The notes beneath the pieces are model-generated. The model searched no databases. It was not told the DNA's origin and saw only the letters and a list, made by a program, of their open reading frames with translations. A stretch of 64,000 nt of DNA from an uncultured Altererythrobacter sp. (lineage in GTDB: Bacteria; Pseudomonadota; Alphaproteobacteria; Sphingomonadales; Sphingomonadaceae): the NCBI GenBank assembly GCA_913056125.1, contig CAJXNC010000002.1, positions 310,001 to 374,000 on the forward strand, read 5' to 3'. This document shows, piece by piece, positions 1 to 9,206 of this stretch (within the stretch, counting starts at the first letter, position 1; each line of letters opens with the position of its first letter). A program made the translations under genes and the position numbers.

Positions 1-370
1 CGAGCTGGTGCGGCGCGGTCATCTCTACCTCGCCCAGCCCCCGCTCTACCGCCTGACTGCTGGCAAGGAGAGCCGCTATGCCCGCGACGACGCGCATCGC
101 GCCGAGCTGGAAGAGACGGTGTTCAAGGGCAAGAAAGTGGAAATCGGGCGCTTCAAGGGCCTTGGCGAAATGAACCCGCAGCAATTGCGCGAAACCACCA
201 TGGCGCCCGAAACCCGCAGCCTTATCCGCATCACATTGCCCGCCGAAAACGAGCAACGTTTCGCGGTGAAGGAACTGGTCGACCAGCTCATGGGCCGCAA
301 TCCGGAGCATCGTTTCAACTTCATCCAGAACCGCGCGGGCGAAGTCGATCGCGATTTGATCGACGCCTGA
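1..370 (+). CDS. parE: DNA topoisomerase IV subunit B, C-terminal part (partial)
   Basis: This is the last 122 or so codons of ParE, the ATPase/TOPRIM subunit of topoisomerase IV, which decatenates daughter chromosomes. The left edge of the window cuts it, and the reading frame is open from base 2. The type IIA topoisomerase signature GRFKGLGEMNPQQL is present near residue 55, followed by the usual tail ending NRAGEVDRDLIDA. ParE is preferred to GyrB because this short tail, with LMGRNPEHRFNFIQ, is typical of alphaproteobacterial ParE. The next gene starts 16 bases downstream on the same strand. Confidence 0.9.
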   Translation, partial: ELVRRGHLYLAQPPLYRLTAGKESRYARDDAHRAELEETVFKGKKVEIGRFKGLGEMNPQQLRETTMAPETRSLIRITLPAENEQRFAVKELVDQLMGRNPEHRFNFIQNRAGEVDRDLIDA

Positions 371-386
371 TCGGGCGGAGGGGGAT

Positions 387-1661
387 GTGGCAGCAGCACT
401 GAAAACCGCCGCTTCCGTCGCTCTTGCCCTCTTGCTTGCTGCATGCGGAGGTGTGCCCACGCCCAGTGCCTCGCTGCTCAATGCGCGCTGCCCCGATCCC
501 ATCGCCAATCCGGAAGCGCCCATGCCTCAGGGGCGCAATGTCTTCGTGATGTCGAGCAGCCTGCCGGATTGCCGTGGCGATATTCTGTCTTTCGCCAAGT
601 TCCGTAATCATGGCGGCTTGCCGGGCAGCAATGGCCGGATCGTCAATCACGGGATCACGACGCTTGCCGGCCCGGCCCAGGAGCCATGGGACGACCAACG
701 AACAACGTTCTATGCGCAAGATGCCTGGCAGGAGATCCTCGCTCGTCAGGTCAACCGGGAGAGCAATGGCAGCCGCTTGTTCGTCTATATCCACGGCTAC
801 AACAATGATTTCGAGGACGTGCTTGAATATGCAGCCGTGCTGGCAGATCTCGACGGAACGGGCGCGCCCGTCCTTGCCGTGGCCTGGCCATCGCGCAACC
901 GGGTACAGAGCTATCCGGATGACGAAGCAAGCATCGCCTGGGCGCAAGACTACATCACCGACCTGCTCGAGCAGGTGGCCGGAGCGGCAGGCGATATTAC
1001 GCTTGTCTCGCACAGCATGGGCGCGCGGGCTCTTATCGAAGCAGTGAAGCGGATCGAGGACCGCGACCCAGTCAAAGCTGGACATATTCGAAGGGCCATC
1101 CTCGTTTCACCCGATATAGACCGGCACCAGGTGCTGCGCAGCGGCGGCGATCTCGACCAGATGTTGCAGTCAGGGCGCCAGGTTCTTGTCTATACTTCGA
1201 GATCCGATTTCCCGATTCTCGCTTCGCGCGTCGTGCACGGATATACTCGGCTTGGGAGTTCGGATTGCAGCTTCGATGTTGACTATGAACGCCGCGAGGG
1301 CGGTCCGATGGGCAACTGTCACTGGACGCAGGCCCGCGAGAATTTCGAAATCGTCGAAACATCGCGCACCACGTTCAGCACGGGCCTGAGGCATAGTGAC
1401 GTGTTTGACACCTGCGCGGGCCGACATGATTTACGCACATTCCTGCGCGGCAGGCTTGAGCGTTCGGACTATCCCTGGCGCATCTATGATCCTGAGAACA
1501 CCGGCGCGGGAACGGCCATCACCGCGGACTATTTCGAGGGCAATGAGGCCTTGTGCGCAGAGGTCGACTTCTATGGCGACCTTGACGATCCGCACCGGGA
1601 ATTAACTAGAATTCCCGCGGGACCGAGGCAAAAATCCTCTTCACGGCAGGCCGTTCATTGA
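387..1661 (+). CDS. alpha/beta hydrolase lipoprotein, DUF900 family
   Basis: Predicted serine hydrolase of 424 residues with unknown substrate. It starts at GTG behind a GGAGG ribosome site that lies just past the parE stop. The N-terminus is a lipoprotein signal with the lipobox LLAAC, cleaved before Cys at about residue 20, so it is probably membrane-anchored in the periplasm. The DUF900 hallmarks are an oxyanion segment IHGYNNDF, the nucleophile elbow SHSMGAR, an acid in SPDIDR and a candidate His in VVHGYTRLG. The 3' end overlaps the convergent glutathione transferase gene by 56 bases, which is long for such an overlap. A late frameshift or sequence error cannot be excluded. Confidence 0.8.
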   Translation: MAAALKTAASVALALLLAACGGVPTPSASLLNARCPDPIANPEAPMPQGRNVFVMSSSLPDCRGDILSFAKFRNHGGLPGSNGRIVNHGITTLAGPAQEPWDDQRTTFYAQDAWQEILARQVNRESNGSRLFVYIHGYNNDFEDVLEYAAVLADLDGTGAPVLAVAWPSRNRVQSYPDDEASIAWAQDYITDLLEQVAGAAGDITLVSHSMGARALIEAVKRIEDRDPVKAGHIRRAILVSPDIDRHQVLRSGGDLDQMLQSGRQVLVYTSRSDFPILASRVVHGYTRLGSSDCSFDVDYERREGGPMGNCHWTQARENFEIVETSRTTFSTGLRHSDVFDTCAGRHDLRTFLRGRLERSDYPWRIYDPENTGAGTAITADYFEGNEALCAEVDFYGDLDDPHRELTRIPAGPRQKSSSRQAVH

Positions 1662-2331
1662 TCTGTTCGATCCAGCGCAGCAAGTGCGGCGTGTCCTTTT
1701 CATTGACCATCTCCGCAAATCCGAACTGCATCCCGTTGGCGATCGAGAAATTGCAGATGTCCGCCAGCGAGTAGACCCCGCCCGCGAGCCATTCATTGTC
1801 CGCCAGATGATCGTCGAGCTTGCGCACCGACACGGCAATCTTGCGCATTTCCTCGTCGAGCATGTCCTGCGGAAAGCCCTCGCGCGCGCGGCGCCACTTA
1901 ACCTGCTGTTCGGGGACCGGGATCTTCTTGACCATCTCCTCGAACTCGGCATCGCTGAGGCCCTTGACCATGTTGCCAACATGGCGGTGCCAGCCAATGG
2001 TCGAGACGCACCAGCAGAAATATTCGTCCACCCATTTGGTCCAGATGCGCATCTGCGCGACATCGAAGGGATCTGCCGGGCGCAGTTTGAGATCGGTCGG
2101 GTGCGCATCCTCGAGATATTCGCAGATCACCGTGCTTTCGGTAACGATCCGGCCATTGTCTTCCAGCGCGGGGACCTGACCGCGCGGATTGATGGCCTTG
2201 TACCAGTCCGAATGATGCTCGAACTTTCGCGGATCGAGCTGCTTGTGCTCGAATTCCAGCTCCTTCTCGTAAAGCGCCATCATCGGCTTCAAGGAATTGG
2301 CACCGGGTCCGAAGCTGTAGAATTTGAGCAT
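1606..2331 (-). CDS. glutathione S-transferase family protein
   Basis: Cytosolic GST-fold protein of 241 residues. The N-terminal thioredoxin-like domain (about residues 1-80) has the glutathione-site region QVPALEDNGRIVTES, with the cis-Pro and the ES pair that bind the gamma-glutamyl moiety. An all-helical C-terminal domain follows, with WLAGGVYSLADI near residue 190, the usual N-capping-box region. Start chosen at ATG behind a GGAGAG site. The sequence resembles the beta-etherase-like branch of GSTs found in sphingomonads, but the substrate cannot be read from sequence. Its last 56 bases overlap the convergent hydrolase. Confidence 0.85.
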   Translation of the reverse strand: MLKFYSFGPGANSLKPMMALYEKELEFEHKQLDPRKFEHHSDWYKAINPRGQVPALEDNGRIVTESTVICEYLEDAHPTDLKLRPADPFDVAQMRIWTKWVDEYFCWCVSTIGWHRHVGNMVKGLSDAEFEEMVKKIPVPEQQVKWRRAREGFPQDMLDEEMRKIAVSVRKLDDHLADNEWLAGGVYSLADICNFSIANGMQFGFAEMVNEKDTPHLLRWIEQINERPAVKRIFASVPREF

Positions 2332-2436
2332 GTTCTCTCCCTTTTCGGTTCAGTCTAGCTTCACCCCCGCCCGGGCACAAAGTCTTTGACCTTGCGCATT
2401 TTGGAAAAGCGCCGGTTTGCATGGGGGTGATGTGCG

Positions 2437-2808
2437 ATGAGGATTATCCTGGTTCCGGCAATGGCGCTGCTGCTGGTCGCGGCGGACGAGCCGAGTGTGC
2501 CCGCAACCGATCCGAGTATCGTGACCACGGATTCGAGAATGCAGGCCGACCTCTATCCGATGGGTCCAGTGCAGCGCATGCCGGTGATCGAGCCCGACGG
2601 CCTCTTCTGCAACGACCAGGTCATCACCGCTTCGACGGATGCCGAGGGACTGGCGCCTGAGCGCGATCCTGCAGATGCCGAGAACCCGTTGCTCTATTAC
2701 GCCATGGATCACCGCGTGGATGATTGTTCCATGCTGGTGCTGAAAGAAGGCCGCCTGCAATTGCCCCCTGCTCCGCGCGAAGAAGCGCAGGTCGATCCGG
2801 CTCAGTAG
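2437..2808 (+). CDS. small secreted protein of unknown function
   Basis: Not recognised. It encodes 123 residues with an N-terminal hydrophobic segment (MRIILVPAMALLLVAA) consistent with a Sec signal peptide, then a polar acidic mature region with two cysteines (near FCNDQV and DDCSML) that could form a disulphide, and a Pro-rich end. It sits alone between divergent and convergent neighbours, and its stop overlaps the end of the muramidase gene by 7 bases. An upstream in-frame alternative start is possible. It is probably a real lineage-specific gene because its frame is open over its whole length and it carries an export signal. Confidence 0.6.
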   Translation: MRIILVPAMALLLVAADEPSVPATDPSIVTTDSRMQADLYPMGPVQRMPVIEPDGLFCNDQVITASTDAEGLAPERDPADAENPLLYYAMDHRVDDCSMLVLKEGRLQLPPAPREEAQVDPAQ

Positions 2809-4001
2809 AGCAGCAGGTCCACTACTTCGGCCTGCCACTGCGTTTCGTCGCGCGCGGCCAGCGCATCGAGATCGCCTGCCTGGGCGGCTTGGTCATCAAC
2901 CCATTGGCGCAAATCCGGTCCACCATTGATCACATCAATGGCAAGCCGCTCGAACTCGTATTCATAGGGAAAATCGCGCCAGATTTCGTAGTCGGGATAG
3001 AGCTTGCGGATTGCCTTGAAAGCAAGTGCCTGCAAGCGCCAGGGCCGGAAGGCCTCGTGGGCGTAAAAGTTTCCTTCGGCATGCACCATCAGCCCGCTGC
3101 ACAGTTCGCCTGCATGCTTGTGGAATGTCGGCGTGAACCAGCATTCACGGATCGCGCAGCCAGACAGCCATTGCGGCGCGAGGCGCTCCATCTCCGCCAG
3201 CACCGCCTTGGCATCAAGATCGGGTGCACCGAACAGCACTTCCAATGGCCGCGTGGTTCCCCTGCCCTCGCTCAGATTGGTCCCTTCGAGCATGACCGTG
3301 CCGGCATAGACGCGTGCCATGTTGAGGTTTGCGGCATTGGGGCTGGGATTGATCCAGATGCGATCGTCGGGCCAGCCGAAACCGGGCGCGGCCTCGGGCA
3401 GCCAGTAATGCATCTCGACCACGCGGTAATCGAGATCGAGACCGAAGTGGCGGATGAACCAGTGGCCCATCTCGCCCAAGGTCAGGCCGTGCCGCATGGG
3501 CATGGGCGCGGCGCCGACAAAGCTCTCCTGCCCCGGCAGGAGGAGCGTTCCTTCGACTGGGCGGCCTGCCGGATTGGGCCTATCGAGCACCCACACGCTC
3601 TTGCCGTGCTTCGCCGCTTCCTCAAGCAGGTAAAGCAGCGTGGTGACGAAAGTGTAGATACGGCAGCCGAGGTCCTGCAGGTCAAACAGGAAGACGTCCG
3701 CGCTGGCCATCATGGCCTCGCTGGGGCGGCGGACTTCGCCGTAAAGCGAGAAGACGGGGATGCCGTATTGCGGATCCACCTCGTCCTGCGTTTCGACCAT
3801 ATTGTCCTGCTTGTCGCCCTTGAGGCCGTGCTGCGGTCCGAAGGCGGAGGTGATGTCGACCCCGGCAGAGATGAGTGCGTCGAGCGAATGGGTCAGGTCG
3901 GCGGTGACCGAGGCAGGATGCGCTATAAGCGCCACGCGCTTGCCTTCCAATTGCTTGAGCAGCTCCGGCTCTGACAGCAGGCGATCGATCCCGAATTTCA
4001 T
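2802..4001 (-). CDS. DUF1343 protein, NamZ-like exo-beta-N-acetylmuramidase
   Basis: Predicted peptidoglycan-recycling glycosidase of the DUF1343 (YzbB/NamZ) family, 399 residues. Family features include the N-terminal segment GKRVALIAHPASV, the FGPQHG loop, the LFDLQDLGCRIYTF block and DRPNPAGR. The ATG chosen gives MKFGIDRLL and overlaps the stop of the upstream gene as ATGA, which argues for translational coupling. A longer 28-codon extension is open but lacks family similarity. No signal peptide is visible, unlike some secreted relatives, so it may act on imported muropeptides. NamZ activity is known for the Bacillus member; its application here is inferred. Confidence 0.8.
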   Translation of the reverse strand: MKFGIDRLLSEPELLKQLEGKRVALIAHPASVTADLTHSLDALISAGVDITSAFGPQHGLKGDKQDNMVETQDEVDPQYGIPVFSLYGEVRRPSEAMMASADVFLFDLQDLGCRIYTFVTTLLYLLEEAAKHGKSVWVLDRPNPAGRPVEGTLLLPGQESFVGAAPMPMRHGLTLGEMGHWFIRHFGLDLDYRVVEMHYWLPEAAPGFGWPDDRIWINPSPNAANLNMARVYAGTVMLEGTNLSEGRGTTRPLEVLFGAPDLDAKAVLAEMERLAPQWLSGCAIRECWFTPTFHKHAGELCSGLMVHAEGNFYAHEAFRPWRLQALAFKAIRKLYPDYEIWRDFPYEYEFERLAIDVINGGPDLRQWVDDQAAQAGDLDALAARDETQWQAEVVDLLLY

Positions 4002-4543
4002 GGCTGTTCGGGTGCAGCAATGCTTCCGGCGAAGCAAGACGGATCGTGGAAATCGGGTTTCACGTCCCCATGCGCCATCGCCCAATAGGACAGTATCCCG
4101 CCCTCTTCTTCGATCACGCAGGTCAGTCCATAATCCAACGGCAATGCCGGAAGGTCGCTCAGCGGCATTGCGGCATCGAAGATCAGTAGATCGCGCCCAT
4201 TTCGCGGAGTGATCACCGGATCATGGCTCAAACGCCGGTTTGTCATGCCTTCGCGCGGTTCAGAGAAATCATAGGCCGCCCAGGCTTCCGAGGGCGCCAG
4301 ATTGAGTTCGCAATAGGCGTCCTGTCCTCTCGCCTGCGCGAACAATTCGAAACAGGTGGTGCGCCACAACTCGTCTGCGCGATGACGCCCGGCAAATGGT
4401 GGAATGACCAGCTTGGCGCTTCCCTCCACACGCCAGCGCAATTGCAGCCATGTCCCGACAATTCCTATCCGTGCTTTGACCGAGCGGACACTGTCGGGCG
4501 GGAAAGCCGCATGCGGGACCAGTTCGTGCGTTTGCATTGCCAT
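3998..4543 (-). CDS. DOMON-like domain protein
   Basis: Protein of 181 residues with a beta-rich composition matching the DOMON-like carbohydrate-binding fold seen in proteobacteria. Recognisable pieces are [15 protein letters not shown], a [17 protein letters not shown] block and a C-terminal strand region [16 protein letters not shown] ending near [16 protein letters not shown]. It has no export signal. It is upstream of, and overlaps by ATGA, the NamZ-like gene, so the two are likely expressed together and may serve the same cell-wall sugar metabolism. The function of the domain in this setting is not established. Confidence 0.7.
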   Translation of the reverse strand: MAMQTHELVPHAAFPPDSVRSVKARIGIVGTWLQLRWRVEGSAKLVIPPFAGRHRADELWRTTCFELFAQARGQDAYCELNLAPSEAWAAYDFSEPREGMTNRRLSHDPVITPRNGRDLLIFDAAMPLSDLPALPLDYGLTCVIEEEGGILSYWAMAHGDVKPDFHDPSCFAGSIAAPEQP

Positions 4544-4582
4544 GCCAGCGTGCTAACCGCGCGCGTCCTGAAAGACGAGAGT

Positions 4583-5818
4583 ATGATGAGCGAATTCAAG
4601 TCCGATCTTCTGCGCCTGCTCAGCGAGCGAGGCTACATCCACCAGGTGACCGATGCCGGCGCGCTCGATGCGCTCGCCGCCAGCCAGGTGGTGCCGGGCT
4701 ATATCGGCTTCGATGCGACCGCGCCTTCTCTCCACGTCGGGTCGCTCGTGCAGATCATGATGCTGCGCCGCATGCAGCAGGCCGGGCACAAGCCGATCGC
4801 GCTGATGGGCGGCGGCACGACCAAGGTCGGCGATCCCTCGGGCAAGGATGAGAGCCGCAAGATGCTCACTTCCGAGACGATCGACGACAATATCGCCTCG
4901 ATCCGCACCGTGTTCGAGAAGCTGCTGACATTCGGCGACGGCCCGACCGATGCCGTGATGGTCAATAATGGCGACTGGCTTTCGCAGCTCGGCTACATTG
5001 AATTGCTGCGCGATGTCGGCCCGCATTTCACCGTCAATCGCATGCTGACTTTCGATTCGGTCAAGCTGCGGCTCGACCGCGAGCAGCCGCTGACCTTCCT
5101 CGAATTCAACTACATGATCCTCCAGGCTTACGACTTCCGTGAACTGGCGCAGCGCCATGCCTGCCGCCTGCAGCTTGGCGGATCGGACCAATGGGGCAAT
5201 ATCGTTAACGGTATCGAGCTGACCCGGCGGATGGACGGGGTCGAGGTCTTCGGCCTCACCACCCCGCTGCTGACCACGGCTGATGGCGCCAAGATGGGCA
5301 AGACCGCCGCCGGTGCCGTCTGGCTCAATGAAGAGCAGCTGCCGGCCTATGATTTCTGGCAATATTGGCGCAACACGGACGACCGCGATGTCGGCCGCTT
5401 CCTGCGCCTGTTTACCGATTTGCCGCTCGACGAGATCGCGCGTCTCGAACAGCTCGAAGGCAGCGAAATCAACTTCGCCAAGACCGTGCTCGCTAACGAA
5501 GTGACCAAGCTGGTCCGCGGTGAAGAGGAAGCGAAGACGGCCGAAGCCACCGCCGCGGAAACCTTTGCCGGTGGTGGCCTTGGCGCGGACCTGCCGGTGC
5601 TTGACGTTCCGGCGGAAGGCATTCGCGTAGGCGCTGCCTGCACGGAGCTTGGATTCACCGCCTCCAATGGCGAAGCCAAGCGCAAGATTAACGAGGGCGC
5701 CGTGAAGATCGACGACGAGACGGTGAGCGATCCCGGCATCCTGATCGAGCTCGCGCCCGGCGCAGAAAGCAAGCTCAGCCTGGGCAAGAAGAAGCACGCA
5801 ATCCTTCGCGGAGCGTAA
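4583..5818 (+). CDS. tyrS: tyrosyl-tRNA synthetase
   Basis: Class I aminoacyl-tRNA synthetase of 411 residues that charges tRNA-Tyr. The HIGH-type motif is HVGS in [10 protein letters not shown] (about residue 50) and the KMSKS-type loop is KMGKT (about residue 235). The tyrosine pocket has YMILQAYDF and [13 protein letters not shown]-terminal S4 RNA-binding domain covers about residues 345-405. Two consecutive ATG codons (4583 and 4586) are possible starts. The frame remains open far upstream, but that extension runs antisense through the DOMON-like gene and is not part of the protein. Confidence 0.95.
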   Translation: MMSEFKSDLLRLLSERGYIHQVTDAGALDALAASQVVPGYIGFDATAPSLHVGSLVQIMMLRRMQQAGHKPIALMGGGTTKVGDPSGKDESRKMLTSETIDDNIASIRTVFEKLLTFGDGPTDAVMVNNGDWLSQLGYIELLRDVGPHFTVNRMLTFDSVKLRLDREQPLTFLEFNYMILQAYDFRELAQRHACRLQLGGSDQWGNIVNGIELTRRMDGVEVFGLTTPLLTTADGAKMGKTAAGAVWLNEEQLPAYDFWQYWRNTDDRDVGRFLRLFTDLPLDEIARLEQLEGSEINFAKTVLANEVTKLVRGEEEAKTAEATAAETFAGGGLGADLPVLDVPAEGIRVGAACTELGFTASNGEAKRKINEGAVKIDDETVSDPGILIELAPGAESKLSLGKKKHAILRGA

Positions 5819-5890
5819 ACTTTACTATTTATCCAGTATTTGCTGGCATTCGAGTCTTCCGAACAGAACCAAAACGGAGGATCGCGGAAC

Positions 5891-6229
5891 ATGGGTAACG
5901 GGGCACAGCTATCCGTAACCGACTTGCGTCGTTCGACACGACATCCGGTCGATTACAAGGTAATCGCCGAACATCGTGTGCAGGGCGACATAAAGCTGCA
6001 TGTCTGCAATATCTCTGCGCATGGCTTCATGGTCGATAATGCCGAGCAGCTGGGACGCGGCGATCGCCTGATCATCCGCCTGCCCGTGGTCGGCCGAATC
6101 GAGGCTTATTGCATTTGGGTCGCCGAGGAACGCGCCGGTTTCCAATTCGAACGGATCATCCGTCTCGACGACTTCATGAGCATGATTCGCGAGCTCCAGC
6201 CCAATCCTGCATTGCGCCGCCGCGGCTAG
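5891..6229 (+). CDS. PilZ domain protein, predicted c-di-GMP receptor
   Basis: Single-domain protein of 112 residues. Both halves of the PilZ cyclic-di-GMP signature are present: RxxxR in RRSTRH near residue 14, and NxSxxG in NISAHG near residue 40. The remaining strands (GDRLIIRLPVVGRIEAYCIWV) complete the beta-barrel. ATG is chosen at 5891 with GGAGG ten bases upstream; a longer 17-codon extension is not needed. PilZ-only proteins usually pass the second-messenger signal to a partner by direct contact. No partner is suggested by the neighbours (tyrS and a transporter). Confidence 0.85.
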   Translation: MGNGAQLSVTDLRRSTRHPVDYKVIAEHRVQGDIKLHVCNISAHGFMVDNAEQLGRGDRLIIRLPVVGRIEAYCIWVAEERAGFQFERIIRLDDFMSMIRELQPNPALRRRG

Positions 6230-6293
6230 GATCCTGCAGGACAGGCGAAGCTAACCACTTGGCAATCTGCGCGGGCGCTGTCATGGCCCGCGC

Positions 6294-7586
6294 GTGAGCG
6301 AACCCAAGTCTCCATTCCAGGTAGCCAATTTTCGCGCCTTCTGGCTGGCGCGACTGACGATGACGCTGGCACAATATGCCATGCTGCTGATCATTGGCTG
6401 GCTGACCTACAATATTGCCCGCGAATCGGGGATGAGCGTTGGCGAATCCTCTGGCCAGCTGGCCTTGATCGGCCTGCTCCAATTCGCCCCGCTTTTCGTG
6501 CTGACACCCTTTTCCGGCTTGGCGGCCGACCGGCTCAACCGGCGCAATGTCGCGCGGCTGACTACGCTTCTCCAGCTTGGCTGTGCCGCCGTGCTGACCT
6601 TCGCGACGTGGTACGATTTCATCTCGCTTGCGGTGTTGTTTTCGGTCGCTGTGGCACTCGGCATTGCAAGGGCATTCTCCGGACCGGCATTGGGAGCACT
6701 GGCCCCCAATTTGGTGCCGGCTGCGATACTGCCCAACGCTATCGCCCTGTCCTCGATCAGTTGGCAGGTCGGCATGATCGTCGGCCCGGCAGTGGGCGGC
6801 GTACTATACGATGTCCAGCCGGCCCTGCCCTTCGCCGCAGCGACGCTGCTTTTCGCCGTTTCGGTCATCGCGCTCAGCTTCATCGGCAAGGTCCCGCGTT
6901 CGCCCATCAATGGCGCGCAAAACCCCCTCGGCCAGATGAAGGAAGGTCTGGCCTATGTGTGGCAGAACAAGATGGTTCTCGGATCGATCACGCTCGACCT
7001 GTTCGCCGTCTTCCTCGCCGGCGCGACGGCGCTCTTTCCGGTTTATGCGCGCGATATCCTCGAGGTCGGCGCGACAGGTCTCAGCCAGCTCGCCATGGCA
7101 CCCGCCATTGGCGCTGCAGTGACGGCGCTCTATTTCTCTTTCAAACCTCTCAAGACCAATGTCGGCCCCAAAATGCTGCTAGCCGTGGGAACATTCGGTT
7201 TAGCGACGATCGTGTTCGGCTTTTCCACCTACCTGCCGCTCAGCCTTGCGATGCTTGTCATAGTCGGGGCCGCCGACATGTTCAGCGTCTATATCCGCCA
7301 GTCACTGATCCAATTGCACACACCGGATGACAAGCGCGGCCGTGTATCCTCAGTCTCACAGATGACGATCAGCGCCTCGAACGAATTCGGCGATTTCTTT
7401 TCCGGGAGCCTCGCCTTCCTTATCGGGCCGGTTGCCGCTGTGGTGCTTGGCGGGGCGGGTGCAATCGTCACCGTCGCGGCATGGGCAAAGATATTTCCGG
7501 TCCTGCGAACGACGAAAACCTTCGATCCGCCCGATCATCTGCTAGAAGAGTCGCCGGAGAAGACGCCAAAAAGCGAGGGAGCCTGA
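6294..7586 (+). CDS. major facilitator superfamily exporter
   Basis: Inner-membrane transporter of 430 residues with about 12 hydrophobic segments. The MFS loop 2-3 motif appears as [11 protein letters not shown] near residue 77. The EntS-like MFS_3 arrangement is supported by PGxxL-type turns such as [14 protein letters not shown] and the motif [10 protein letters not shown] in the C-terminal half. The start is GTG. It ends one base before the cysK start, so it heads an operon with cysK and a dienelactone hydrolase. Cargo is unknown; export of a thiol, siderophore or drug-like compound is possible but unsupported. Confidence 0.85.
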   Translation: MSEPKSPFQVANFRAFWLARLTMTLAQYAMLLIIGWLTYNIARESGMSVGESSGQLALIGLLQFAPLFVLTPFSGLAADRLNRRNVARLTTLLQLGCAAVLTFATWYDFISLAVLFSVAVALGIARAFSGPALGALAPNLVPAAILPNAIALSSISWQVGMIVGPAVGGVLYDVQPALPFAAATLLFAVSVIALSFIGKVPRSPINGAQNPLGQMKEGLAYVWQNKMVLGSITLDLFAVFLAGATALFPVYARDILEVGATGLSQLAMAPAIGAAVTALYFSFKPLKTNVGPKMLLAVGTFGLATIVFGFSTYLPLSLAMLVIVGAADMFSVYIRQSLIQLHTPDDKRGRVSSVSQMTISASNEFGDFFSGSLAFLIGPVAAVVLGGAGAIVTVAAWAKIFPVLRTTKTFDPPDHLLEESPEKTPKSEGA

Positions 7587-7587
7587 G

Positions 7588-8508
7588 ATGAAGTTCGACA
7601 ACGTCCTCGAGTCGATCGGCAACACGCCGCATATTCGCCTGTCCAAGCTGTTTCCGGACCACGAGGTCTGGATCAAGAGCGAGCGGGCCAATCCCGGCGG
7701 TTCGATCAAGGATCGTATCGCGCTGGCCATGGTAGAGGATGCCGAAAGCAAGGGCATGCTCAAGCCGGGCGGCACAATTGTCGAGCCGACCAGTGGCAAT
7801 ACCGGGATCGGACTTGCCATGGTCGCCGCGGTGAAGGGCTACAATCTCATCCTCGTCATGCCCGAAAGCATGTCGATCGAACGTCGGCGACTGATGTTGG
7901 CCTATGGAGCGAGCTTCGACCTCACACCGCGTGAGCTGGGCATGATGGGCGCCCTCGCTCGCGCCGAGGAATTGCTGGCCGAGATCGACGGATCGTGGAT
8001 GCCCCAGCAATTCGAGAACCCGGCCAATGTCGAAGTGCATGCGCGAACAACGGCGAAGGAAATCCTCGCCGATTTTGCGGATGCTCCGCCGGCCGTGCTG
8101 ATCACCGGCGTCGGCACTGGTGGTCACCTGACCGGCTGCGCGGAAAGCCTCAAGGCCAGCTGGCCCGAGATGAAAGCCTATGCCGTGGAGCCGACGCTTT
8201 CTCCGGTTATTTCTGGCGGCCAGCCCGGCCCGCACCCCATCCAGGGCATCGGTGCAGGCTTCATCCCGACCAATCTGCACACAAAGGTCATTGACGGAGC
8301 GATTGCCGTCGATCCCGAAGATGCGAAGGAAATGGCCCGCCGCTGCGCAAAGGAAGAAGGCCTGCTTGTCGGCATTTCCTCAGGCGCGACGCTGCAGGCG
8401 ATAAAGCAGAAAGTGGCCGAGCTTGAGCCCGGTACGCGCATTGTCGGCTTCAATTACGATACTGGCGAGCGCTATCTTTCGGTTCCCGACTTCCTCCCGA
8501 CAGAATGA
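7588..8508 (+). CDS. cysK: cysteine synthase A (O-acetylserine sulfhydrylase)
   Basis: PLP enzyme of 306 residues that makes L-cysteine from O-acetylserine and sulfide. The PLP lysine sits in NPGGSIKDR (about residue 41), the substrate loop TSGNTG follows, and the phosphate-binding glycine loop is TGVGTGG. Length and order match CysK rather than cystathionine beta-synthase. It is the middle gene of a tight operon: one base after the MFS gene and ATGA overlap with the following hydrolase. Confidence 0.93.
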   Translation: MKFDNVLESIGNTPHIRLSKLFPDHEVWIKSERANPGGSIKDRIALAMVEDAESKGMLKPGGTIVEPTSGNTGIGLAMVAAVKGYNLILVMPESMSIERRRLMLAYGASFDLTPRELGMMGALARAEELLAEIDGSWMPQQFENPANVEVHARTTAKEILADFADAPPAVLITGVGTGGHLTGCAESLKASWPEMKAYAVEPTLSPVISGGQPGPHPIQGIGAGFIPTNLHTKVIDGAIAVDPEDAKEMARRCAKEEGLLVGISSGATLQAIKQKVAELEPGTRIVGFNYDTGERYLSVPDFLPTE

Positions 8509-9206
8509 GCAATTTCGAACAGCTTTCCTTTTCCGATGGCGAGACAGCGCTGACCGGACTGCTCGCGCGGCCAGACGGAGCGCCGCGTGCGGCCGTGCTC
8601 GTTTTCCCGACGATCATGAACCCGACCCAGTCCGTGCTCGACAAGGCGCAGGACCTTGCGGGCAATGGCTATCTGGTGCTCGTCGCGGACTTCTACGGCA
8701 AGGCTCCGGCAAACTTCGACCAGTCGCGTGAGTTTGCGATGGAAATTCGGCAAACGCCCGAACTCTATCGCCAGCGCCTGCGGGCATCGTTGAAAGGGAT
8801 GCTTTCGGTTGAAGGTACAGGAGACCTGCCTCTCTTCGCCATCGGATTTTGCATGGGCGGACAGGCCGTGCTCGAAATGGCGCGCGAAGGGGCGCCTTTC
8901 GAAGCGGTGGTCAGCTTCCACGGACTGCTCAACACCGAAATGCCCGCCCAGCCAGGCAAGGTTTCTGCGCGCATCCTCGTTTGCCACGGCGATGCCGATC
9001 CGATGGTTCCGCGCGAACAGGTGGTGAAGTTCTGGGAAGAAATGGATCATGCCGAGGCGGACTGGCATTTCCATTCCTATTCGGGCGTGAGACACGGTTT
9101 CACCAATCCCGCGCCGACGCAGAACCCCGCCACCGGCTATGATGCCAGCGCCGACCGGCAAAGCTGGGTGGCCATGTATTCGCTGTTCGACGAGTTGTTG
9201 GCCTAG
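8505..9206 (+). CDS. dienelactone hydrolase family protein
   Basis: Alpha/beta hydrolase of 233 residues. The catalytic triad typical of dienelactone hydrolases is readable: Cys nucleophile in GFCMGG (about residue 115), Asp in HGDADPMVP and His in VRHGFTNP. It has no signal peptide, so it is cytosolic. It starts within the cysK stop (ATGA), and its own stop shares the four bases CTAG with the convergent acyl-CoA dehydrogenase stop. The natural substrate cannot be assigned; many chromosomal members do not act on chloroaromatic lactones. Confidence 0.85.
   Translation: MSNFEQLSFSDGETALTGLLARPDGAPRAAVLVFPTIMNPTQSVLDKAQDLAGNGYLVLVADFYGKAPANFDQSREFAMEIRQTPELYRQRLRASLKGMLSVEGTGDLPLFAIGFCMGGQAVLEMAREGAPFEAVVSFHGLLNTEMPAQPGKVSARILVCHGDADPMVPREQVVKFWEEMDHAEADWHFHSYSGVRHGFTNPAPTQNPATGYDASADRQSWVAMYSLFDELLA

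Noticed and set aside
4223-4582. N-terminal extension of TyrS
   Set aside because: The extra 120 codons run antisense through the DOMON-like gene and do not match tyrosyl-tRNA synthetases, whose start fits ATG 4583.
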